This document shows positions 56,450 to 64,000 of a stretch of 64,000 nucleotides of DNA, piece after piece. The notes under the pieces are model-generated. The model saw nothing but the letters and a program-made list of their open reading frames with translations, was not told the origin of the DNA and did no database searches. Within the stretch, counting starts at the first letter, position 1; every line of letters starts with the position of its first letter. This DNA is from Stutzerimonas balearica DSM 6083. GTDB lineage: Bacteria > Pseudomonadota > Gammaproteobacteria > Pseudomonadales > Pseudomonadaceae. Position numbers and translations under genes: made by a program. The DNA lies in contig NZ_CP007511.1 in the NCBI RefSeq assembly GCF_000818015.1, positions 2,800,501 to 2,864,500 of the forward strand, read 5' to 3'.

Positions 56450-58783
56450 TCAGCGCGGCAGTGCGTAGGCGATCACCGAATCCCCGGCCTCGGTCCCCAG
56501 CGAGCCATGGCCACCGGCGACCACCACGACCATCTGCCGCCCCGAGGGGCTGCGGTAGGTCATCGGTGTCGCCTGCCCGCCGGCCGGCAGGCGGGCCTTC
56601 CACAGCTCGCGCCCAGTGGTGCTGTCGTAGGCGCGCAGGTAGTAGTCCAGCGTGCCGCTGAGAAAAGCGACGCCGCCCGCGGTGAGCATCGGCCCGCCGA
56701 GACTCGGCATGCCCATCTTGAACGGCAACGGCAGCGGCGCGCGGTCGCGTACGGTGCCGTTCCTGCGCAGCCAGTGGGTCTTGCCGGTGCGCAGGTCCGC
56801 GCCGGCGACATAACCCCACGGCGGTGCGCTGCAGGGCAGCCCGATCGGTGAGACGAACGGCTTGAGCTCAACGGCGTAGGGCGCGCCGAAGTTCTCATTC
56901 AGATAGGGCGGCTTGTCGGACACCAGCGTGCTGCTGTCGTCCTCGCGCGGCACCAGCGTCGAGGTGAAGGCCAGGTAGGCGGGCGCACTGAAGACCAGCT
57001 GCCGGACCGGGTCCACAGCCACCCCGCCCCAGTTGAACACGCCGAAATTGCCCGGATAGACCAGCGAGCCCTGGGTCGAAGGCGGCGTATAGCGGCCTTC
57101 ATAGCGCAGCGAATGGAACTGGATATGGCAGAGCATCTGGTCGATCAGCGTGACGCCCCAGAGGTCCTCTCCGGTCAGCTTCGGCGGCTGGTAGGACAAC
57201 GCCGACACCGGCTGCGTCGGTGCCGTCCAGTCGCCCTCGGCCGCGCCCTGCGGCGCCGGCTGCTCGCGTACCGGCAGGATCGGCTCGCCGGTGCGACGAT
57301 CCAGCACGTAAATGTCACCCTGTTTGGTCGGGGCCACCAGCGCCGGCACCGGCCCGGCCTCGGTCTGGATGTCGACCAGGCTCGGCTGCGCCGGTACGTC
57401 CATGTCCCAGAGGTCGTGATGCACCGTCTGGAACACCCAGCGCAGGCGCCCGGTCTCGATCTCGAGCGCGACCACCGAGGACGAGAAGCGCTCGCTGTTC
57501 TCGCTGCGCCGACCGCCCCACTGGTCGGGCACCTGATTGCCGAAAGGCACGTAGATCAACCCCAGCGCTTCGTCCGCGCTGGAAATGCTCCAGCTGTTCG
57601 GCGTGCTCTGGCTGTAGGTCTGGCCTGGCGCGATGGGCTCGGTTCGCTCCGGGTTGCCGGGGTCGAAGTTCCAGCGCAGCTCGCCGCTGCGCACGTCGTA
57701 GGCGCGGATCACGCCGGACGGTTCGTCGGTGCGCACGTTGTCGTTCACCGCCCCGCCGACGATGACCAGCCCACGCGCGACGACCGGCGGCGAGGTGGAG
57801 TAATAGAAGCCTTCCTTGACGTTGGGCATGTTGGCCCAGAGGTTCACCTGACCGTTCTCCCCGAACCCGGAGCACAGCTGGCCGGTCTTGGCGTCCAGCG
57901 CCAGCAGGCGCGCATCGGCGGTCGGCATGAACAGCCGCTGGCGACATTGCTGCCCGGGCGGCGCCTGGCGCTCGACGTGATAGGACAGGCCACGGCAGGT
58001 CAGATGCTGGCGATTGCTCGAGTCGGGCACCTGCGGATCGAAGCGCCAGCGCTCCTGGCCGGTTTCGGCGTCGAGCGCGATGACGAGGTTGTGCGGCGTG
58101 CAGAGGTAGAGCGCGTCGTCGACCTTCAGCGGCGTGACTTCGTAGGTGGTCTCGTCGGGGTCGGTGGGCCGGCGCAGATCACCGGTGTGGTAGTGCCAGA
58201 CCGGCTCGAGCCGTTCGACGTTCTGCGGCGTGATCTGCGCCAACGGCGAATAGCGCTGGCCCAGCTGGGTGCGACCATAGGCTTGCCAATCCCCGTCGGG
58301 CACCTCGCCCTGCCCGTTTGCCGGCGCCTCGGCCAGCGGCGGCGGCAGCATGCCCTTGAGGTCGTTCGCGTCGCGCCCGATTGCCAGGACCGCGGTCACG
58401 CCCCAGAGCACGACCGCCAGCAGCAGCGGCAGCGCCGCGCCACCCCAGGCACGCCAACCGAAGTGCTGCCAGCTCAGGCGCTGCACGACCCAGGGCATCA
58501 GCAGCCAAAGGCCGAACGGTGCGATGAGGCTGCCGCGCGGCGCCAGCTGCCACCAGTCCAGGCCGACCTCGTAAAGCGCCCAACCGAGCGCCGCGAGCAT
58601 CAACAGCGCATACAGCCAGAGCGCGGTGCGTCGACGCTTGAGCAGCAGGATGCCCACCAGCAGGAACCCCGCCCCGACGGCGGCGAAATACCAGGTACCA
58701 CCGAGATCCAACACCCGTATACCGCCGGCGACGAGCACCAGCCCGAGAAGAATGCCGAACACACCACTGATGACGACGGCCAC
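56450..58783 (-). CDS. gcd: Membrane-bound PQQ-dependent glucose dehydrogenase
   Basis: 777-residue inner-membrane enzyme that oxidises glucose to gluconate in the periplasm and feeds electrons to ubiquinone. Residues 1-145 form about five transmembrane helices; the rest is an eight-bladed PQQ propeller (WQAYGRTQLGQRYSPLAQIT, CTPHNLVIALDAETGQERWR, YIPFGNQVPDQWGG-type YVPFGNQVPDQWGG, GDIYVLDRRTGEPILPVREQ, FNWGGVAVDP). PQQ genes are not in the window. Followed on the same strand by nothing close; a second PQQ enzyme lies upstream. Confidence 0.95.
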   Translation of the reverse strand: MAVVISGVFGILLGLVLVAGGIRVLDLGGTWYFAAVGAGFLLVGILLLKRRRTALWLYALLMLAALGWALYEVGLDWWQLAPRGSLIAPFGLWLLMPWVVQRLSWQHFGWRAWGGAALPLLLAVVLWGVTAVLAIGRDANDLKGMLPPPLAEAPANGQGEVPDGDWQAYGRTQLGQRYSPLAQITPQNVERLEPVWHYHTGDLRRPTDPDETTYEVTPLKVDDALYLCTPHNLVIALDAETGQERWRFDPQVPDSSNRQHLTCRGLSYHVERQAPPGQQCRQRLFMPTADARLLALDAKTGQLCSGFGENGQVNLWANMPNVKEGFYYSTSPPVVARGLVIVGGAVNDNVRTDEPSGVIRAYDVRSGELRWNFDPGNPERTEPIAPGQTYSQSTPNSWSISSADEALGLIYVPFGNQVPDQWGGRRSENSERFSSSVVALEIETGRLRWVFQTVHHDLWDMDVPAQPSLVDIQTEAGPVPALVAPTKQGDIYVLDRRTGEPILPVREQPAPQGAAEGDWTAPTQPVSALSYQPPKLTGEDLWGVTLIDQMLCHIQFHSLRYEGRYTPPSTQGSLVYPGNFGVFNWGGVAVDPVRQLVFSAPAYLAFTSTLVPREDDSSTLVSDKPPYLNENFGAPYAVELKPFVSPIGLPCSAPPWGYVAGADLRTGKTHWLRRNGTVRDRAPLPLPFKMGMPSLGGPMLTAGGVAFLSGTLDYYLRAYDSTTGRELWKARLPAGGQATPMTYRSPSGRQMVVVVAGGHGSLGTEAGDSVIAYALPR

Positions 58784-58885
58784 CGCTGCCTCCTTTCCAG
58801 TGGATTGCGCAATCGGCCGCCGCCACGACGACCACTGGTCAGTGGACCGACGAGCGGCGCAATCGCTCCCTGAACAGTCGAAAAT

Positions 58886-60028
58886 TCACTTCGGCTCCAG
58901 CCCCACCTGCAGCACCCGCCCGTCGCTGTCGTCGGTCAGCAGGTACAGATAGCCATCCGGCCCGAGACGGACGTCGCGAATGCGCTCGCCCATCGACGCC
59001 AGCAAGCGCTCCTCATGGACGATGCGATCGCCGTCGAGCTGCAGCCGGATCAGCGCCTGGCCAACCAACGCCCCGATGAACAGGTTGTGCTGCCAGGCCG
59101 GGAAACGTTCGGCGTCGTAGAAGGCCATGCCGCTGATGGCCGGGGATTTCGCCCACACATAGTGGGGCGCGACGGTGCCCTCGACGTGCTTGCCCTCCGC
59201 TTCGGGAATCGGCAACAGGCTGTAGTTGATGCCATGCGTGGCCAGCGGCCAGCCATAGTTGGCACCGGCTTGCGGGATATTGATCTCGTCGCCGCCGCGC
59301 GGGCCGTGTTCGTGCGTCCAGAGCTGCCCGGTCCAGGGGTTGAGCGCCGCGCCCTGCTGGTTGCGGTGGCCATAGGACCAGATCTCCGGCCGCGCGCCCT
59401 TGCGCTCGACGAAAGGGTTGTCCTCCGGCACGCGACCGTCGGGGTACAGCCGCACCAGCTTGCCCTGCAGCTTGTCCAGCGCCTGTGCCGTCGGCCGCTG
59501 GTTGTTCTCGCCCAGGGCGATGAACAGATGCCCCTGCCCATCGAATACCAGCCGCGAACCGAAATGCACGCCGTTGGAGAGCTTGGGCTGCTGGCGGAAG
59601 ATCACCTCGAACTGCTCCAGGCGGCGGCCTTGGGCGTCCAGGCGGCCGCGACCGACCGCGGTGCCGGCCAAGCCGTCGCGGCCCTGCTCGGCATAACTGA
59701 GATAGACCAGGCGATCGCTTTCGAAGTCAGGCGACAACCGCACATCGAGCAGGCCGCCCTGCCCCTGGGCGAAGACGTCCGGCACCCCAGCGATCGGCTC
59801 GCTGATCTGGCCGTCCAGCGAAACCCGGCGCAGCCGCCCGGGCCGCTCGCTGACCAGCAGGTGCTGCCCGTCCGGTAGGAAGGCCAGCGCCCAGGGGTGT
59901 TCCAGACCGCTGGCGATTTCACGGACCAGTACCGTGCCCTGTTCACTGGGGTAACGCTCGGCCGCAAGCCCGGGCAAGGCCACCAGGGCCAGGCCGCAGA
60001 GCGCGGCGCGCAAGGCATGACGCAACAT
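58886..60028 (-). CDS. PQQ-dependent soluble aldose sugar dehydrogenase
   Basis: 380-residue periplasmic protein: signal peptide 1-23 (ends PGLAA), six-bladed propeller of the GSDH/YliI type with HPWALAFLPDGQHLLVSERP, NGVHFGSRLVFDGQGHLFIA, YGHRNQQGAALNPWTGQLWT, EHGPRGGDEINIPQAGANYG and VRLGPDGYLYLLTDDSDGRV. GGAGG lies upstream of the ATG at 60028. It may oxidise aldoses to lactones; about 100 bp upstream of gcd, same strand. Confidence 0.92.
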   Translation of the reverse strand: MLRHALRAALCGLALVALPGLAAERYPSEQGTVLVREIASGLEHPWALAFLPDGQHLLVSERPGRLRRVSLDGQISEPIAGVPDVFAQGQGGLLDVRLSPDFESDRLVYLSYAEQGRDGLAGTAVGRGRLDAQGRRLEQFEVIFRQQPKLSNGVHFGSRLVFDGQGHLFIALGENNQRPTAQALDKLQGKLVRLYPDGRVPEDNPFVERKGARPEIWSYGHRNQQGAALNPWTGQLWTHEHGPRGGDEINIPQAGANYGWPLATHGINYSLLPIPEAEGKHVEGTVAPHYVWAKSPAISGMAFYDAERFPAWQHNLFIGALVGQALIRLQLDGDRIVHEERLLASMGERIRDVRLGPDGYLYLLTDDSDGRVLQVGLEPK

Positions 60029-60214
60029 CAGCTGTCCTCCGACGCTTCGATAGATGACCGGGGCCGGGGCCGCCCCGCGTTCAGTCAAGCGCAAAACCCG
60101 GGCGCCTGCGCGTGCCGATACGCTTCAAAAAATGACCGCACAGACGATAGGCGAACAAATTTTGATCAGATCTGTATAATGGCCGGTTCGTTTTCACAGA
60201 CAGAGACCGAAACC
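60029..60214. promoter_or_regulatory. Divergent promoter region, SutA-like gene and aldose dehydrogenase gene
   Basis: 186 bp. A perfect TATAAT at 60175-60180 lies 34 bases before the SutA-like ATG on the plus strand; the -35 (near 60152) is weak. The sequence AAATTTTGATCAGATC just upstream is AT-rich. Confidence 0.5.
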
Positions 60215-60397
60215 ATGGCGTCCAAAGCTTCAGCGGCCAACCGCAAGTCCGAACCCGCCGTCGAAACCAGCGAATCGCTCGCAGCCCAGATGGCCGCGTA
60301 CCTGAAGGCTGGCGGTGAGATCCAGCAGATCCCCACTGGTGTCAGCGGCCAGAGCCAGACGCCGTCGCGTCAGATCACCATCAGCCGCAAGCAGTAA
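60215..60397 (+). CDS. Small SutA-like basic protein
   Basis: 60 residues, hydrophilic N-terminus (MASKASAANRKSEPAV), one predicted helix (ESLAAQMAAYLKAGGEIQQI) and a disordered Ser/Gln tail ending SRKQ. The pattern AYLKAGGEIQQIPTGV is reminiscent of the conserved C-terminal part of SutA, an RNA-polymerase-binding regulator of slow growth in P. aeruginosa (FLSRGGKVQEI). It lacks SutA's acidic N-terminus. Longer upstream frame overlaps the dehydrogenase start and is rejected. Confidence 0.75.
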   Translation: MASKASAANRKSEPAVETSESLAAQMAAYLKAGGEIQQIPTGVSGQSQTPSRQITISRKQ

Positions 60398-60463
60398 GCC
60401 CTCCCCGTTGTGAATATCTGGCGAGCCCCGCTCGCCAGCACCCTTTTCCTCCCGAGTCCCGTC

Positions 60464-61189
60464 ATGACCGATGCCATCCGCCTGTCCAAGCGCCTTGCCG
60501 ACCAACTCGGCTGTTCGCGGCGCGAAGCCGAGCTATACATCGAAGGTGGCTGGGTCCGCGTCGACGGGCAGATCATCGAGGCGCCCTTTCACAAGGTCGC
60601 CCCGGCGCAGCAGGTCGAGCTGCTCGATGGCGCGGCGGCTCAGGAAGTCCCCGCGGTGACCCTGCTGCTGAACAAGCCGGCCGGGTGCCAACTGCCAGGC
60701 GACGCCGGCGAGCTGTTCGACTGGCTATGCCAGGCCACGCACTGGGCCGAGGCCCCGGCCGCGATTGCCCCGCTCAAGCGACACCTGCTGCGCCAGCAGC
60801 TGGTGCTGCCGCTGGAGCAGGCGGCGAGCGGATTGGTGGTCTGCAGCCAGCAGCGCGAAGTGATTCGCCTGCTCGGCGACAACCGGCGCGCGCCCGAAGA
60901 AGAGTACGTCGTCCAGGTCAGCGGCACGGCAAGCGGCGACGCCCTGGCGCGGCTGGCCAAAGGCCTCGTCCATCGCGGGCTGGCCTTGCCTCGTGCGAAG
61001 GCCAGCTGGCAGAGCGAGCAGCACTTGCGCCTGGTTCTCAAGGGCGCCCGGCCCGGCGATATCGACCGGCTGTGCGCGGCGCTCGGGCTGCAGCTGCAGG
61101 GCTACCGGCGTATCCGCCTGGGGCGCCTGCCGATGGGCAAGCTGCCCGTTGGCCAGTGGCGCCTGCTCGGCGAGCATGAACGCTTCTGA
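60464..61189 (+). CDS. RsuA/RluF-family pseudouridine synthase-like protein, catalytic Asp replaced
   Basis: 241 residues. N-terminal S4 RNA-binding domain (about 4-55: IRLSKRLADQLGCSRREAEL, GGWVRVDGQIIE) and a pseudouridine synthase fold with LLNKPAG (68-74). The catalytic motif GRLDxxTxGL of RsuA/RluB enzymes appears as PLEQAASGL with Glu118 where the essential Asp stands. It may be inactive and serve as an RNA-binding protein. Start ATG 60464 is chosen over a codon 18 residues upstream because the S4 domain begins there. Confidence 0.82.
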   Translation: MTDAIRLSKRLADQLGCSRREAELYIEGGWVRVDGQIIEAPFHKVAPAQQVELLDGAAAQEVPAVTLLLNKPAGCQLPGDAGELFDWLCQATHWAEAPAAIAPLKRHLLRQQLVLPLEQAASGLVVCSQQREVIRLLGDNRRAPEEEYVVQVSGTASGDALARLAKGLVHRGLALPRAKASWQSEQHLRLVLKGARPGDIDRLCAALGLQLQGYRRIRLGRLPMGKLPVGQWRLLGEHERF

Positions 61190-61276
61190 GCCGGCGATAC
61201 GACGCGCGGCGACTTGCGCCGCCGGCCCTTGCGATCCACGCTGAGTTCATCCCGCGCGGCTGCCAGGAGTCTCCCG

Positions 61277-62047
61277 ATGCCAATGACGATGCGCCTCTGC
61301 CTCGCCTTGCTGGCAAGCCTGTCGCTGCCCCTGCATGCCACCGAGCGCGTCGAGGTCTGGTCCTACAACCTGTCGCCGCCGTTTCACCTCAGTGACGGGC
61401 AAGGCCTTTCCTCCGCCCTCGTCGACCTGCTCAACCAGCACGCCGCGAACGACGGCCATCTCGATTTCTTCCTGCACGAATTGCCGCGCAAACGCCTGGA
61501 CCTGAATCTCCAGCGCGGCAGGCCGGGCATCGTGCTCTGGGCCACGCCACGCTTCTTCGAACCGGCCAGCGTCGAGGGCATGCGCTGGTCGGCGCCGCTT
61601 TTGCTCGACCGTCAGGACGTGATCTCCCGCCGCGACGCGCCGGTCGAATACGACGGTCCGCAGTCCCTGCTCGGCCTGCGCCTGGGCGGCGTACTGGGGC
61701 ATCGCTACCCCGAACTCGACGAGCAGATCGCCGCCGGGCGCATCCATCGCGAAGACGTGCAAAGCGACCTGCAGAACCTGGAAAAGCTGCTCGCCGGCCG
61801 TCTCGACGTGGTGCTGATGCCGCGCTCGGCCTGGCTGTACTACAGCCAGAACGGGGTCGACGCCGAGCAGCTGTACCTGTCGTCACGACCGCTGTACCCG
61901 ATCGAGCGCCGGCTGCTCTGTACCTCGGCCCTGCCCGCGGCGACCTGCGATGCGCTCCAGCAACAGGTGGGCGAACTGCCGCAGTACCGCCAATGGCAGG
62001 CCCTGATCGGCCGCTATGGGCTGGAGCCGATCAGCCTGAAGCCCTGA
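61277..62047 (+). CDS. Periplasmic substrate-binding (SBP type 3-like) protein
   Basis: 256 residues; signal peptide 1-22 (MPMTMRLCLALLASLSLPLH then ATERVEV). The fold resembles extracellular solute-binding proteins of polar amino acid transport (VWSYNLSPPFHLSDGQGLSS, HELPRKRLDLNLQRGRPGI, LVQ-type LLAGRLDVVLMP). No transporter genes are adjacent, so it may act as an orphan sensor. AGGAG precedes the ATG at 61277. Confidence 0.8.
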   Translation: MPMTMRLCLALLASLSLPLHATERVEVWSYNLSPPFHLSDGQGLSSALVDLLNQHAANDGHLDFFLHELPRKRLDLNLQRGRPGIVLWATPRFFEPASVEGMRWSAPLLLDRQDVISRRDAPVEYDGPQSLLGLRLGGVLGHRYPELDEQIAAGRIHREDVQSDLQNLEKLLAGRLDVVLMPRSAWLYYSQNGVDAEQLYLSSRPLYPIERRLLCTSALPAATCDALQQQVGELPQYRQWQALIGRYGLEPISLKP

Positions 62048-62127
62048 GCGGCGGGGAACGCAACGGCGTATGGCGAATCGAAGCCGGCGCAGACATACTG
62101 CCGACTAGCTCACACAACGAGAAGGCA

Positions 62128-62673
62128 ATGAACAAAGCACTGGTGATCATCACGGCGCTGGGCCTCGCCGGCTGTGCGTCCCACTCCTGCGACGAACCCT
62201 GGAGCGGCACTAGTTGCCGCGCCGATCGTCTGCTCTACCAGAACGACCTGCTGCAGGCCAAGATCCTCATCGCCGCCGGCCAGGAAGACGGCTACGAGCT
62301 GGCTCATGCCCTGCTCGAGCGCAGCGCGCCGCAGGACGAGCGCGGCGAAATCGAGTTCTATCAGGCGCTGCTGCTGATCCGTCAGGGCCCCGAGCCGTCG
62401 GAAGTCGTGCGCCTGCTGGAAAAGGCCGCCAACAAGGGCCATCCGCACGCCGTGGCGCTGCTCTACAAGATCCATCAGGAGCCCTACCTGATCGAGTCGC
62501 GTGACCTCGACAAGGCCGACGCCTACCGCGAGGCCTATACCCGGCTCGACGTCGCCCAGAGCGGTTATCCGTCATTCGAGAAGGCACTGGCGCTGGTCTC
62601 GCAACTGGTCGAGGCACCACCGCCAAGCGCCGCTTACGAACCGCGCTGCCCGGAATATTGCCGCAGCCAGTGA
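62128..62673 (+). CDS. Lipoprotein with Sel1-like helical region
   Basis: 181 residues. Lipobox LAGC at Cys16 (MNKALVIITALGLAGCASH). The remainder is helical with TPR/Sel1-like spacing (ALLLIRQGPEPSEVVRLLEK, AANKGHPHAVALLYKIHQEP, DKADAYREAYTRLDVAQSGY). Several extra cysteines (SHSCDEPWSGTSCRA; PRCPEYCRS) may form disulfides. Probably an outer-membrane lipoprotein in the periplasm. Function unknown. Confidence 0.82.
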   Translation: MNKALVIITALGLAGCASHSCDEPWSGTSCRADRLLYQNDLLQAKILIAAGQEDGYELAHALLERSAPQDERGEIEFYQALLLIRQGPEPSEVVRLLEKAANKGHPHAVALLYKIHQEPYLIESRDLDKADAYREAYTRLDVAQSGYPSFEKALALVSQLVEAPPPSAAYEPRCPEYCRSQ

Positions 62674-62689
62674 CCCGGCATACGGCGTC

Positions 62690-62878
62690 TCAGGGCGCCG
62701 GCGTCTGCAGGATGCGCGGTTCGCTTTCACCGTCGGCCACCGCGCGTGCCTCCTCCTCCGTCCGGTAAGGTCCGCCGACCACCGTGCCGTCCAGCTCGAC
62801 CACCCAGCACACGGCCCAGGTCGGGCGCCAGGCCTTGGGCACGTCGTCTCCACTCAAATGCTTGATCTGCAGGCTCAT
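62690..62878 (-). CDS. Small conserved hypothetical protein
   Basis: 62 residues, beginning MSLQIKHLSGDDVPKAWRPT; GGGAG six bases upstream supports this ATG over two codons further out. Centre has AVCWVVELDGTVVGGPYRTE, a beta-hairpin-like pattern. No recognisable family. Convergent with the Sel1-like lipoprotein gene. Confidence 0.65.
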   Translation of the reverse strand: MSLQIKHLSGDDVPKAWRPTWAVCWVVELDGTVVGGPYRTEEEARAVADGESEPRILQTPAP

Positions 62879-63024
62879 GGACATCTCCCGTTCGTGCGCC
62901 GCCATTTCGTGCGGCCTCGATATGCTGACCGCAGCGTCGCCGCTTTTGCTCGCCTGAATCCCGCTGCGCGGCGAACCGTCAGGGTCCGTTACGCTCTACT
63001 GGAGTCGTAGGGAGGGCAATTCGC

Positions 63025-63888
63025 ATGCGATCGTTCCGTGCCTGGAGCCGGCCGTGGCTGCTGGCGGCGTTGCTGATATCGGTATTGACCAGCTGCAACC
63101 GGGTCGAGCTGGCCTATCGCAACCTCGACCTCTTGGTGCCCTGGACGCTGGACCGTTACCTCGACCTCGATGGCCCGCAGCGCCGCCTGCTGGCCGAGCG
63201 CCTCGAGCGCCACCTCGACTGGCACTGCAGCACCCAGCTGCCGCGCTACGTCGACCGGCTCGACGCGTTGCGCGCCCACCTCGGCGATCAGCCCGTGGAC
63301 GAAGGCCTCCTGCAGCAGGCCTTTGCCGAGCTGCGCCAGAGCCTGCAGCAGATCGGCCGGCAGATCACCCCGTCGGCCGTCGAGTTGCTGAGCGAGTTGG
63401 ACGATGAGCAGGTCGCACACTTGCGCCGCGAACTGGCCGAGCGCCAACGCGAAGACACGGAGCGCTATCTGCAGCCACCGCTGGAGCGCCAGATTCGCGA
63501 ACGCGCCGAGCGCAGTACCGAGCGCCTGGAAAACTGGTTCGGGCCGCTCGAAGCGGCGCAGCGTCAGCGAGTGCTGGCCTGGTCATACAGCCTTGGCGAG
63601 CAGAATCGCCGCTGGCTGGAGAACCGACGCCAATGGCAGGCCGCGCTGCTGCAGGCGCTCGAGCATCGCCAGCAAGCCGATTTCGCCACCCGCCTCGCGC
63701 CACTGCTGCAGGACCGCCAGGCCCTCTGGAGCGAGGCGGATCGCGCCGCCTTCACCCAGGCCGAACACGCGACCCTGGCGCTGCTGCGCGACATCCACGC
63801 CGAGGCCAGCGAGCGTCAGCAGCGCCAGCTGGCCGAGCGGCTGGCCGCGCTGCGCCAGGACCTTGCCGCGCTGCAATGCACCGGCTGA
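63025..63888 (+). CDS. DUF6279-type lipoprotein
   Basis: 287 residues. Signal peptide with lipobox LTSC (Cys24), then NRVELAYRNLDLLVPWTLDR, typical of the DUF6279 group, and an all-helical, Arg/Glu/Gln-rich body with coiled-coil character (ELAERQREDTERYLQPPLER, RLENWFGPLEAAQRQRVLAW). Likely an outer-membrane lipoprotein. GGAGGG precedes the ATG. Function unknown. Confidence 0.85.
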   Translation: MRSFRAWSRPWLLAALLISVLTSCNRVELAYRNLDLLVPWTLDRYLDLDGPQRRLLAERLERHLDWHCSTQLPRYVDRLDALRAHLGDQPVDEGLLQQAFAELRQSLQQIGRQITPSAVELLSELDDEQVAHLRRELAERQREDTERYLQPPLERQIRERAERSTERLENWFGPLEAAQRQRVLAWSYSLGEQNRRWLENRRQWQAALLQALEHRQQADFATRLAPLLQDRQALWSEADRAAFTQAEHATLALLRDIHAEASERQQRQLAERLAALRQDLAALQCTG

Positions 63889-63895
63889 GCCCGTG

Positions 63896-64000
63896 CTAGC
63901 GCCGTGTGACGATCAGCCTGCGGCGCGCCTGCTGCTGCCCGGCCTCGTCCAGTTCGGCCAGCCAGTGCACCTCGCCGGCGACCAGCACCGCCTGGGCCAC
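63896..64000 (-). CDS. C-terminal end of an unidentified protein (continues past window)
   Basis: The last 105 bases contain an open minus-strand frame of 34 codons ending in TAG at 63896, reading ...VLVAGEVHWLAELDEAGQQQ then ARRRLIVTRR. High third-position GC fits coding. It is convergent with the DUF6279 gene. Too short to identify. Confidence 0.45.
   Translation of the reverse strand: MAQAVLVAGEVHWLAELDEAGQQQARRRLIVTRR

Overview
The window is chromosomal DNA from a high-GC gammaproteobacterium, almost certainly a Pseudomonas of the P. stutzeri (Stutzerimonas) group. Protein sequences (BamA, RecA, MutS, DXR, PdxH, FinR) and gene order are typically pseudomonad: rpsB-tsf-pyrH-frr-uppS-cdsA-dxr-rseP-bamA-skp-lpxD, the Sha/Mnh antiporter next to a SlyB-like lipoprotein and pdxH, and phosphoketolase-MBL nuclease-LOG protein-recX-recA-cinA-mutS-fdxA. 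It is mostly housekeeping and core accessory genome. I see no insertion sequence, prophage, CRISPR array or integrase.

Layout. 1-11 kb (minus strand): translation factors, UMP kinase, isoprenoid and phospholipid precursor synthesis, and outer-membrane and lipid A assembly. 11-15 kb (plus): map and glnD. 15-20.6 kb (minus): six-gene monovalent cation/proton antiporter. 20.8-28 kb: envelope lipoproteins, pdxH, an EstB-type hydrolase and dinG with a LexA-type box. 28-34 kb: YchJ-like protein, the fpr/finR divergent pair, an ErdR-like regulator, a DMT transporter and a DTW-domain tRNA modification enzyme. 34-44.6 kb: divergent phosphoketolase, MBL ribonuclease-like protein, LOG protein, recX-recA (SOS box)-cinA, mutS and fdxA.

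44.6-54.8 kb is the most accessory-looking stretch. It holds CsbD and KGG stress proteins, a compact glycosyltransferase/deacetylase/flippase-like operon, a YihY protein, tRNA-Thr(CGU), a three-gene operon of small membrane-associated stress-type proteins (DUF3618, holin-X-like and an unassigned protein), and a secreted GH5 glycosidase with three copies of an uncharacterised ~80-residue domain. An AT-rich 500-bp region with repeated GGCGTC motifs lies upstream of the GH5 gene.

54.8-64 kb: DUF2945 and DUF488 proteins, CvfB-like S1 protein, two PQQ-dependent sugar dehydrogenases (membrane and periplasmic), a small SutA-like protein, an RsuA/RluF-like protein whose catalytic aspartate is replaced by glutamate, a periplasmic binding-type protein and several lipoproteins.

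Starts were often moved inward from the longest open frame using ribosome binding sites, overlaps and remembered Pseudomonas homologues. No database search was possible; family names rest on motif recognition.
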